A stretch of DNA of 64,000 bases from Staphylococcus caprae. Lineage in GTDB: Bacteria > Bacillota > Bacilli > Staphylococcales > Staphylococcaceae. The DNA is taken from assembly GCF_002902725.1 (NCBI RefSeq), contig NZ_PPRT01000043.1:1-64000 (forward strand), given 5' to 3'. Position numbers and translations under genes: made by a program. Within the stretch, counting starts at the first letter, position 1. The number at the start of each line of letters is the position of its first letter. A model generated the notes under the pieces. It ran no database searches, was not told where the DNA came from, and saw only the letters and a program-made list of their open reading frames with translations. Below are positions 27,956 to 35,521 of the stretch, in pieces.

Positions 27956-28804
27956 ATGGAGAAAAAACGCCGTCAAGAACACTTGAAAAATATTATATTC
28001 TGTTTACTCGGTACGCTTATTATAGCGCTTGGCGTTAATATGTTTGTTATTCCTGGTAATTTAGGTGAGGGTGGCGCTATCGGACTTTCACTTATTTTAA
28101 ACTATACATTAGGAATTTCACCTGCGCTTAGTTCATTCATCATTAATGCCATACTCATTGTTGTGGGTTGGAAATTTTTAAGTCGTACAACAGCTATTTA
28201 CACAGCCATAACGATCACAGCAAGTTCTATCTTTCTTGATTTAACAGAGCATTTTGGACTAGGTATTCATGAAAACTTTATTAATTCTGTATTCGCCGGT
28301 CTACTTATAGGAATTGGTTCGGGTCTAGTGATTGCTGCACAAAGCACATTAGGCGGTACTTCTGTCATCGCGAGAATTATCAGTAAATATTCTGAAGTTA
28401 AAACCTCTCAAGCATTATTGATACTAGATGCCTTAGTCGTATTATCTTTCCTTCTTGTATTGCCGGTTACAAATGTACTCTATACGATAGTCATGCTTTT
28501 CATAGTAGAAAAAGCAATGGCATTTGTAGTTGAAGGTTTCAATCCTAAAAAGGCTGTAACCGTGATTTCAAAATACAATAGAGAAATTAGCTCTGACATT
28601 TTCCAAGCAACTGGAAGAGGCGCCACATTGCTTAGTGGTAAAGGCGCTTATCAACAAAATAATACAGATGTCCTATATGCGGTGGTCTCTCAAAGTCAAA
28701 TTGGTACAGTGAAAAAAATCGTCAATTCTTATGATGAGAGTGCCTTTCTCGTGATCCACGATGTACGTGATGTATTAGGTAATGGCTTTATCAATCTTAA
28801 ATAG
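27956..28804 (+). CDS. YitT-family membrane protein
   Basis: A 282-residue member of the YitT family: five or six membrane helices (about residues 12-190), then a cytoplasmic DUF2179 domain (about 195-280) with TGRGATLLSGKGAY and DVLYAVVSQSQ. NMFVIPGNLGEGGAIGLSL in the first membrane hairpin is a family hallmark. Transport function is suspected but not established. ATG 27956 follows GGAGGAGG (27943-27950) by five bases; the in-frame ATG at 27941 lies before that site and is unlikely. Confidence 0.88.
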   Translation: MEKKRRQEHLKNIIFCLLGTLIIALGVNMFVIPGNLGEGGAIGLSLILNYTLGISPALSSFIINAILIVVGWKFLSRTTAIYTAITITASSIFLDLTEHFGLGIHENFINSVFAGLLIGIGSGLVIAAQSTLGGTSVIARIISKYSEVKTSQALLILDALVVLSFLLVLPVTNVLYTIVMLFIVEKAMAFVVEGFNPKKAVTVISKYNREISSDIFQATGRGATLLSGKGAYQQNNTDVLYAVVSQSQIGTVKKIVNSYDESAFLVIHDVRDVLGNGFINLK

Positions 28805-28896
28805 TCAAACAGATTTAAGATGAAGCCAATTGCTCAACGTTTTTCTATTTTTGATTTAAAATTAAATTAAATAGAAAACGAGGAGGTAGAAAGCCC

Positions 28897-29874
28897 ATGT
28901 TTAAAAAATTAGTTACTATTATAGGTTCTACGATTATGGGCACAATTTTATTCGCAAGAGTAAAAGAAAAAAGAAGCTATAAGAGCTTTTTACAGGAAAA
29001 AATGATACGTATGTCAGGAATGAAAAAGACATTTGAAAATGTTGAAGATGCCAAAGCTGCTTTAGAGGAAACCAAACATGTGACGGCTGGAAAGTATAAT
29101 GGTACAGATTATGAATTTAGACATAAAGTCCAAATTAAGGACTATTACGGTTCATTAGTTTATATCATCAATGACAAAGGCAATCGTGATCAACGTACGA
29201 TTCTTTATATTCACGGTGGGGCATGGTTTCAAGATCCTTTAGATTCTCACTTTGAATATATTGATTTAATGGCAGACACGTTAGATGCCAAGGTTGTCAT
29301 GCCTATTTATCCAAAAGTTCCGCACAGAGATCATCGTACAACATTTGAATTATTAAACAAACTTTATCCTCATTTACTTAATAAAGTAGATGATTCAAAC
29401 CAAATGACGATCATGGGAGATTCAGCAGGTGGTCAAATTGCGTTGGCCTTTGCTCAGAAACTTAAAAAAGATAACATGCCACAACCTAGTCATATTGTAT
29501 TAATTTCACCGGTATTAGATGCGACATTTAGCAATCCTGAAGCTCAAAAATATGAAAAAGAGGACCCAATGTTAGGTATTGAAGGAAGTAAATATTTAGT
29601 AGAGTTATGGGCTGGTAACACGTCGCTAGATGATTATAAAATCTCTCCAATCAATGGGGATTTAGACGGTTTAGGGCATATTACAATTGCAATTGGTACG
29701 AAAGAAACGTTGTACCCTGATGCAGTAAAGCTTTCACATATGTTGAATGAAAAAGGTATCAGTCACGAGTTTATTCAAGGGTATAATCTGTTTCATATTT
29801 ATCCGATATTCCCAATACCTGAACGCCAACGTTTCTTAGAACAACTGAAAAGTATTATTAATAAAGACAAATGA
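28897..29874 (+). CDS. Alpha/beta hydrolase (HSL-like esterase)
   Basis: A 325-residue esterase/lipase-type enzyme. Oxyanion-hole HGG is at 106-108 (YIHGGAWF), the nucleophile Ser176 is in GDSAGGQ, and the likely catalytic His is in the NLFHIYPIFP segment near the C-terminus, with an upstream Asp in ETLYPD. An N-terminal hydrophobic stretch (MFKKLVTIIGSTIMGTILFA) may anchor it in the membrane or serve as an uncleaved signal. GGAGG precedes the ATG. The natural substrate is unknown; the HSL group cuts short-chain carboxylic esters. Confidence 0.88.
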   Translation: MFKKLVTIIGSTIMGTILFARVKEKRSYKSFLQEKMIRMSGMKKTFENVEDAKAALEETKHVTAGKYNGTDYEFRHKVQIKDYYGSLVYIINDKGNRDQRTILYIHGGAWFQDPLDSHFEYIDLMADTLDAKVVMPIYPKVPHRDHRTTFELLNKLYPHLLNKVDDSNQMTIMGDSAGGQIALAFAQKLKKDNMPQPSHIVLISPVLDATFSNPEAQKYEKEDPMLGIEGSKYLVELWAGNTSLDDYKISPINGDLDGLGHITIAIGTKETLYPDAVKLSHMLNEKGISHEFIQGYNLFHIYPIFPIPERQRFLEQLKSIINKDK

Positions 29875-29877
29875 TAA

Positions 29878-29924
29878 AGAAAAGCTCACAATAGACATTT
29901 GAATATGTTTCTTGTGAGCTTTTA
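29878..29924. terminator. Bidirectional terminator
   Basis: AAAAGCTCACAA (29880-29891) pairs with TTGTGAGCTTTT (29911-29922). It separates the esterase gene from the convergent transporter gene. Confidence 0.82.
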
Positions 29925-29965
29925 CATATTTAATTATGACGGACTATGAATGTGTATGTGGCTCA

Positions 29966-30883
29966 TTATGTACCTTCGGGTTGCTTTTTCAAAGAAAGGA
30001 TGAGAATGAGTAACATAATCAATAGCATTCCTAAAATTTGTAGGGGTTTAAATGTGATATTTAGCCAAAGACTACTGGCAACAACGGCTACGACAGGTTC
30101 GATTGTTCCAAACAATGTCGTTTCTTTCGCTGAAAGGTATTTCAAACTATCAATAAAAAGATAAAAGGCTAATGCAGTGCCTCCAATAATACCGAAAATT
30201 AAAAACGTGATAGTAGAACTATGCCATTGTGAAAAATGAGCGTGCCAAATGGGATGACGTAGATTCATCAAAAGGCCAGAAATAATCATTGCCCATCCGA
30301 CAACGAGAATAGATGCATATTTATTCAATAATTGATTCGCATAAATAGTATAAAATGCTAAAGCAAGTCCAGCTAAAATGCCCCAAAATAAACTTGAAGG
30401 TGCAACGACTAACTTCGATACAGAACCATTCGTTAGCAGTAAGAAAGTACCAACAAGTGTTAAAATCATTGCCAAGACATCAAATATTTTTAACCGCTCT
30501 TTTCCTCTAAATACAAACCACAATATGATATAAACAGGCGCAATATATTGAAGTAGTGTGGCAACAGCTGCGTTACCAGTATTGATTGAAGACATATAGG
30601 CATATTGAACAATTAGCATTCCAAATAAGCTATAAATAAGTAGCGTCACTACATGGGAGAGGTGCTTAAAAATAATAAATACAGATTGTTTAGGATTCAT
30701 AATCTTAAATATCATTAATAAAAATAACCCGCTGATGATTAAGCGCGCAGTCACGTACCAGTCTATTTGAATGCCTTCATATTTAAATAAATAGTCGGAA
30801 ACAGTGCCGCCTAAGCCCCATAAACTTGCGCCTATCACTGCAAAGCAAATACCTTTTATTCTAGATTCCGTGTGACTTAGCAA
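29966..30883 (-). CDS. EamA-type drug/metabolite transporter
   Basis: A 305-residue permease with ten predicted membrane helices arranged as two EamA repeats. The first begins GICFAVIGASLWGLGGTVSDYLF and the second SSLFWGILAGLALAFYTIYANQLL. FGTIEPVVAVVAS near the end is a common EamA motif. The substrate is unknown. I place the start at TTG 30883, because GGAGGTGG lies just before it; the open frame continues 49 codons upstream into AT-rich promoter sequence without a binding site. It is divergent from the AraC-type gene, which may control it. Confidence 0.87.
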   Translation of the reverse strand: MLSHTESRIKGICFAVIGASLWGLGGTVSDYLFKYEGIQIDWYVTARLIISGLFLLMIFKIMNPKQSVFIIFKHLSHVVTLLIYSLFGMLIVQYAYMSSINTGNAAVATLLQYIAPVYIILWFVFRGKERLKIFDVLAMILTLVGTFLLLTNGSVSKLVVAPSSLFWGILAGLALAFYTIYANQLLNKYASILVVGWAMIISGLLMNLRHPIWHAHFSQWHSSTITFLIFGIIGGTALAFYLFIDSLKYLSAKETTLFGTIEPVVAVVASSLWLNITFKPLQILGMLLIMLLILILSLKKQPEGT

Positions 30884-30986
30884 ATTGCCACCTCCAAATA
30901 GATGATTAATCACATCATATATGGTATATAATAAAAAATATATATCTATTTCGATAAAAAGTATCAATATATTGAGGTTGTTAACC

Positions 30987-31856
30987 ATGACAATAAATAT
31001 TAAGTTGAAAGACAATTTAGAAGAAGTCATTCAATATCCAGAGGTATTATGGCAACATGTAATCTTACATACAAAACTTAATCAAACAATTTTAGGTTAT
31101 ATCCCGTTACATTGGCATAATAATTTGCAATTGATGGTTGTGACATACGGAAAGATCAATATTAAAATTGCTGGGCAAAACGTGATATTGAAGGAGAATG
31201 AAGGATTATTTATCAATACGAATATCGTACATGAAATAGAAGATAAAGAAGAGGATGCGTCATTTTATTGTTGGAATATCGGTTTACCCGATGCAACTGA
31301 TTACGTCAACTTTAAATATGTAAATGAAATTATAAATCAAATAGACTTCCATCCTTTTATGAAATTAACTACAGAAATTCAAGATGAGAGAATTTTAATT
31401 GAAAAGGTTAAACACGTGGGGGAATTATTTGAAGAGAGGGGAGCGCACTATCAACTTAATATTTTAAGTGAGTATTATTTATGTTTAAAACAACTGATCA
31501 CACTCATTGATCGAGACCAGAGTATTAACGATTATTTCTTCGACCCAAGAGTCAAAGACTGCATTAATTATATTCAAGAGCACTATGAACATAAAATAGG
31601 GATGCGCGACTTAAGTGAAATATCGAAAATCAGCAATTCTGAAACGATTAAATTGTTTAAAAAATATGTAGGTCTCACGCCTTTCCAATATTTACTCCAC
31701 TATCGTTTGGAAAAGGCCGCAAAGCAACTCACGCTTACTTCTAACAATGTCACTGAAGTTGCTATGGGTTGTGGTTTTTCAACTACAAGCTATTTTATTC
31801 AAGTCTATAAAGAAAAGTATCACGTGACACCTAAACAATTTCAATTATTACACTAA
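30987..31856 (+). CDS. AraC-family transcriptional regulator
   Basis: A 289-residue regulator. The N-terminal cupin-like sensing domain (about residues 20-110) has IPLHWHNNLQLMVV and GLFINTNIVHEIE. The C-terminal AraC double helix-turn-helix (about 185-285) has MRDLSEISKISNSETIKLFKKY, then GLTPFQYLLHYRLEKAAKQL and VTEVAMGCGFSTTSYFIQ. The ATG at 30987 is preceded by TTGAGG; 22 upstream in-frame codons lie in the intergenic region and lack a site. Divergent pairing with the DMT transporter across about 100 bases is the classic regulator-target layout, though the effector is unknown. Confidence 0.88.
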   Translation: MTINIKLKDNLEEVIQYPEVLWQHVILHTKLNQTILGYIPLHWHNNLQLMVVTYGKINIKIAGQNVILKENEGLFINTNIVHEIEDKEEDASFYCWNIGLPDATDYVNFKYVNEIINQIDFHPFMKLTTEIQDERILIEKVKHVGELFEERGAHYQLNILSEYYLCLKQLITLIDRDQSINDYFFDPRVKDCINYIQEHYEHKIGMRDLSEISKISNSETIKLFKKYVGLTPFQYLLHYRLEKAAKQLTLTSNNVTEVAMGCGFSTTSYFIQVYKEKYHVTPKQFQLLH

Positions 31857-31860
31857 TAAA

Positions 31861-31911
31861 TATGCGAATTCAGTTATCAATATACCTGATAACTTGAATT
31901 CGCATTTTTTT
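31861..31911. terminator. Strong bidirectional terminator
   Basis: ATGCGAATTCAGTTATCA (31862-31879) pairs with TGATAACTTGAATTCGCAT (31887-31905), with one bulged base, followed by T7. The stop codon of the minus-strand gene at 31877 lies inside the stem. Confidence 0.85.
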
Positions 31912-32194
31912 GAGTCTGATTATTTGTTTGAGATTTATTTGAATCTACCATTTGGTAATTAGTATTCGTGAATGAATGTGAATGAGATGAATCTGAGCTA
32001 CTTGATGTTGAACTTACGTCTTCATCACTATTTCTAGATGTGTTGTTGATATGAGAGTGATCACTATCTAACACGGAGCTACTCATATCTTTACCTTGTA
32101 AACTACCGATCAGTATAAAAGCAAGATAACAACTACAAGTGACTAAAATGATTGCAAGATAGATGCCAACAGCGAGTTTTACTGGTTTATCCAT
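31877..32194 (-). CDS. Ser/His/Asn-rich single-pass membrane protein, unknown
   Basis: I do not recognise this 105-residue protein. One N-terminal membrane helix (about residues 7-30) contains a Cys pair (CSC). The remaining 70 residues are low-complexity, rich in Ser, Asn, Asp, Thr and His (DSDHSHINN, STSSSSDSSHSHSF). The topology is probably an N-in anchor with an external disordered tail. AGGAGG lies just upstream of the ATG, so it is likely to be real. It is transcribed away from the cap operon and its stop lies in the terminator stem. The His/Asp spacing could bind metal, but this is speculation. Confidence 0.65.
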   Translation of the reverse strand: MDKPVKLAVGIYLAIILVTCSCYLAFILIGSLQGKDMSSSVLDSDHSHINNTSRNSDEDVSSTSSSSDSSHSHSFTNTNYQMVDSNKSQTNNQTQKNANSSYQVY

Positions 32195-32659
32195 CCATAT
32201 CCTCCTAAGGTCGTAGTAACTTTCATACTCAACATAACATCTAATCTTTAATCTAATGTAAATTCAAAGTAAAGTTCTTATTACTTTACAAAAAATAATG
32301 ATGAAAATTTAAGATTTGTACAATTTAAATACGAAAATTAATATTTAATAAGCAAAAACCATAGAAAACATGCATAAAAATTTACATTTCTTTACATTAT
32401 CTTAATCTTGTATTAAAGGAGTTAAAACTGAGTCAATACCTACATGATAGTCTACTATTAGTTAGAGAATAAAAAATTTGTAACAAATTTAGATGAATTA
32501 TATATATTATATTGACTTTTGATTAAATTTTTCTTTAGACTTAACTTGATGGAAACGTTTTAAATTTTTGTAAAGATTGTGAGTTAATTAATTTAAAATC
32601 AGTTGTTTATCATTTCCATTAACAATTTAATATTACACAGAAAAGCGAGGTAAGATGGA
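32195..32659. other. Upstream region of the cap operon
   Basis: This 465-base, very AT-rich gap contains no supported gene. I see a TTGACT box at 32512-32517 and TAGACT at 32536-32541 (18 bases apart) as a possible cap promoter, and a cre-like site just downstream at 32549. Nothing else stands out. Confidence 0.5.
32549..32564 (+). promoter_or_regulatory. Putative cre (CcpA) site upstream of capB
   Basis: ATGGAAACGTTTTAAA matches WTGNAARCGNWWWCAW at all defined positions but the C near the end. It starts eight bases after the proposed -10 box, where CcpA would block initiation or elongation. Confidence 0.5.
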
Positions 32660-33817
32660 TTGATTCTCATTATAGTGTGTGTCCTGTTGATTCTATGGCT
32701 CGGTATAAAAGAGAAAAGACGTCATGCGAATCGACTTAATAAAATTCCTATACGAATTAATATCAATGGTATTCGTGGGAAATCAACAATTACTCGGATG
32801 GCTTACAGTATCCTTCGAGAAGACCATTACAGAGTAATTGGTAAAACGACAGGAACAGATGCAAGAATGATGTACTGGTTCACACAGAAAGAATACGATG
32901 TAATTAGGAAACCTCAAGGTGCTAATATCGGTGAACAGCGTGATATTATTCGTAAGGTTGTTAAGCAAAAAGCAAACGCACTTGTTAATGAGTGTATGGC
33001 TGTAAACCCTGACTACCAAATAACGTTCCAAAAAGACTTGGTAAAGGCGAATATTGGCGTCATCGTAAATGTTATGGAGGACCATATGGACGTATTAGGT
33101 CCTACACTTCAAGATGTGGCTCAAGCCTTTACTGCAACGATTCCTTACAACGGTAAATTAGTTGTAATGAAAGATGAATATACTGATTTCTTTGCGAAAG
33201 AAGCTAAAAAGCGGAATTCGGAATTAATCGTCGTAGATAAAGATGAAATACCTGAATCATACTTAAGAAAATTTGACTACTTAGTCTTCCCTGATAATGT
33301 TGCCATTGTCTTAGGTATTGCAGAAGCTGTTGGTATTGATCACGAGACAGCACTTCAAGGTATGTTAAATGCCCCAGCGGATCCAGGCGCGGTGCGTATT
33401 AAATATTTCCATGCAAATAACACAAAAAATGTGTTTGTTAATGCTTTTGCAGCAAACGAACCCAAATCTACAAAGGCAATTTTGAACAAAGTGGAATCAT
33501 ATAATTATCCATACAATAAGAAAATCATTATTCTTAATTGTCGTTCGGATAGAATTGATAGAACACAATTATTTGTTGAGAATTTCTTAGAAGATGTTGA
33601 TTATGATGTATTAATTTGTACTGGTAAAAGTACGCAATTGGTTTCAAACCTTATGCAAAAAATGCCAGAAAAGAAATATTTAAATTACGAAGGGCAAGAA
33701 TTCTCAGAAATTGAAAAAGGAATTATGCATGAAGCTGAAAATGCACTTGTCTTTTGTGTCGGAAATATCCACGGCCCGGGTGGAAGAATAGCGGAATTCA
33801 TAGAAGGGATAGAATAA
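32660..33817 (+). CDS. capB: Poly-gamma-glutamate synthase subunit CapB
   Basis: A 385-residue ATP-dependent amide ligase related to Mur ligases. It polymerises glutamate through gamma linkages at the inner face of the membrane. The P-loop GIRGKST is at residues 37-43, preceded by a membrane-associated N-terminus (LIIVCVLLILWLGI). VNECMAVNP and VMEDHMDVLG are typical of CapB/PgsB. The start is TTG 32660 with GAGG nine bases upstream; the ATG at 32653 is out of frame and stops at once. It is first in the capBCAED operon. In S. epidermidis the polymer shields cells from antimicrobial peptides and salt. Confidence 0.93.
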   Translation: MILIIVCVLLILWLGIKEKRRHANRLNKIPIRININGIRGKSTITRMAYSILREDHYRVIGKTTGTDARMMYWFTQKEYDVIRKPQGANIGEQRDIIRKVVKQKANALVNECMAVNPDYQITFQKDLVKANIGVIVNVMEDHMDVLGPTLQDVAQAFTATIPYNGKLVVMKDEYTDFFAKEAKKRNSELIVVDKDEIPESYLRKFDYLVFPDNVAIVLGIAEAVGIDHETALQGMLNAPADPGAVRIKYFHANNTKNVFVNAFAANEPKSTKAILNKVESYNYPYNKKIIILNCRSDRIDRTQLFVENFLEDVDYDVLICTGKSTQLVSNLMQKMPEKKYLNYEGQEFSEIEKGIMHEAENALVFCVGNIHGPGGRIAEFIEGIE

Positions 33818-33818
33818 A

Positions 33819-34271
33819 ATGATAGGTTCAGAGTTATATTTCTCCTTATTCGTAGGTGTAGTTCTCAGTTTAATTTTTGCTGAGAAATTCGGGATTAACC
33901 CGGCAGGACTTGTTGTTCCTGGTTATTTAGCTTTAATTTTTGATCAGCCCATAATGTTATTATCGGTATTAATTATTAGTTGTTTAACATTCTTTATTGT
34001 TAATAACGGTATTAGTCAATGGGTGATTTTATATGGTAGAAGAAAATTCGCTGCCATGATTTTGACAGGTATGGTACTGAAATTTATATTTGACCTCCTT
34101 TATCCTCTGACACCATTTGAAATGGTAGAAGTATCAGGTATTGGTGTTGTCATCCCAGGTATCATTGCAAATACAATTCAAAAACAAGGTGTCGTAATCA
34201 CATTATCATCAACGATGTTATTAACATGTATTACTTATGTCATCTTATTCTTATATAGCTTTATCAACTAA
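33819..34271 (+). CDS. capC: Poly-gamma-glutamate synthase subunit CapC
   Basis: A 150-residue membrane protein with about four to five helices. GSELYFSLFVGVVLSLIFAE at the start and GINPAGLVVPGYLALIFDQP (about 25-45) are family hallmarks, as is VSGIGVVIPGIIANTIQKQG. CapB and CapC together form the polymerase. The ATG begins one base after the capB stop, indicating tight coupling. Length and order agree with the cap operons of S. epidermidis and Bacillus. Confidence 0.93.
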   Translation: MIGSELYFSLFVGVVLSLIFAEKFGINPAGLVVPGYLALIFDQPIMLLSVLIISCLTFFIVNNGISQWVILYGRRKFAAMILTGMVLKFIFDLLYPLTPFEMVEVSGIGVVIPGIIANTIQKQGVVITLSSTMLLTCITYVILFLYSFIN

Positions 34272-34294
34272 TCACGAACAAGGAGCGCGTAATA

Positions 34295-35368
34295 ATGAAA
34301 AAGAAAAAACGATTATCGCCCAGTGAGTGGTTACTTAAACAGTCGAAACGACATAAAAGAAGAAACACGCTTTACACGGCGATTGTCCTTTTAATAGCTT
34401 TAGTTTTATTGGTATTTGCTATAAAAGCAATACATGTCAATCCTGTTAAAAGTGATGCTAAAAGTGGCAATAGTATTCGAATTACATATTTAGGTAACAT
34501 TACGTTAAATAAACACATTCGTCAAAATAATCTCAATGAAGTTTTCTCAGGTATTCAAGACACTTTGAAGAATAGTGATTTTTCTACTGCTTCTCTATTG
34601 GTTAATGAATTTTCAAAAGATCAAAAAGAAGAACTTAATAAAAACTTAGAAAACATCATGTTCTTACGTAAGCAAAATATTAAGAGTGTGAACCTCATCA
34701 ACCAATCCATTGATAATATTCAAGCGACAGAGTTGATGAGACGAGTAGAATCTCAAGCAGGTTATAACTTCTTAACAGGTAATGGTTCAAACCCAATCAA
34801 TAGTAAAACCGTTCAACAAGAGATTAAAGGTAAGAAAATTGCAAATGTATCATTTACTGATATTGAATCTAATTATACGAAACCTTTAAAAAACACGACA
34901 TCAATTAGTTTAGATCCTGAAATTTTTTATCCATTGATTAAAAAATTGAAAGAGAATAATGATTATGTCGTTGTGAATGTTGATTGGGGAATTCCTAATG
35001 AACGTAACGTGACGGATAGACAAAGACAATATGCACACGCGTTATCTGATGCTGGTGCGGATGTCATTATCGGTCATAATTCAGTAGTTCAAAAGGTGGA
35101 AAAATACAAGAAAACACCTATCTTCTACAGCTTAGGTAATACAACTTCAGATGACTTCTTATCTAAAAATCAAAAAGGTATGATTGTACAACAAGATTGG
35201 AACGGAAAAAATAACAAATTCCATATCACTCCAATACAGTCTAAAGACGGTAGAATCTCTAAAGATGATATGAGCAAAATGGATCATATTCGTTTCCATA
35301 ACAATATCAAAGATAAATCAATTAACTTAAAATCTGATAATAGTGGAGGTTATACTTTTGAATATTAA
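34295..35368 (+). CDS. capA: Poly-gamma-glutamate export/synthesis protein CapA
   Basis: A 357-residue protein anchored by one helix (about residues 24-45) after a Lys/Arg-rich cytoplasmic start. The extracellular part is a calcineurin-like CapA domain: a start strand RITYLGNITLN, VVNVDWGIPNERN, and GADVIIGHNSVVQ with the conserved GHN, then PIFYSLGN. Compared with many CapA proteins the DxH metal motif is weak here (GNITLN in place of GDxML), which is usual for the Firmicute cap/pgs type. It assists transport or synthesis of the polymer. AAGGAG precedes the ATG. Confidence 0.92.
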   Translation: MKKKKRLSPSEWLLKQSKRHKRRNTLYTAIVLLIALVLLVFAIKAIHVNPVKSDAKSGNSIRITYLGNITLNKHIRQNNLNEVFSGIQDTLKNSDFSTASLLVNEFSKDQKEELNKNLENIMFLRKQNIKSVNLINQSIDNIQATELMRRVESQAGYNFLTGNGSNPINSKTVQQEIKGKKIANVSFTDIESNYTKPLKNTTSISLDPEIFYPLIKKLKENNDYVVVNVDWGIPNERNVTDRQRQYAHALSDAGADVIIGHNSVVQKVEKYKKTPIFYSLGNTTSDDFLSKNQKGMIVQQDWNGKNNKFHITPIQSKDGRISKDDMSKMDHIRFHNNIKDKSINLKSDNSGGYTFEY

Positions 35369-35519
35369 AAAACATTGGTTGCCAATCGTTGTTGTCGTTT
35401 TAGTCATTGTCATCTTTTTATTAGTGACATTTGCCAAGGCAAATGAAGGTTTAGATAAATACGAGCAAGATGAATTAAAAACTGGAGAACAGCAATATCT
35501 TTCAAAAGGGGCAAGCTAA
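35358..35519 (+). CDS. capE: CapE-like small membrane protein
   Basis: A 53-residue protein beginning at TTG 35358, with GGAGG at 35345-35349. It overlaps the capA stop by 11 bases and ends two bases before capD. One membrane helix (residues about 8-26, rich in Val and Ile) is followed by a charged tail, NEGLDKYEQDELKTGEQQY. Size, topology and operon position match PgsE/CapE, a small subunit that supports polymer synthesis in Bacillus. Assignment rests on context and layout rather than clear sequence motifs. Confidence 0.75.
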   Translation: MNIKKHWLPIVVVVLVIVIFLLVTFAKANEGLDKYEQDELKTGEQQYLSKGAS

Positions 35520-35521
35520 AT

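Noticed and set aside
30884-31030. N-terminal extension of the DMT transporter by 49 residues
   Set aside because: The extension runs through the AT-rich promoter and over the AraC gene start, and GGAGGTGG marks TTG 30883 as the start.
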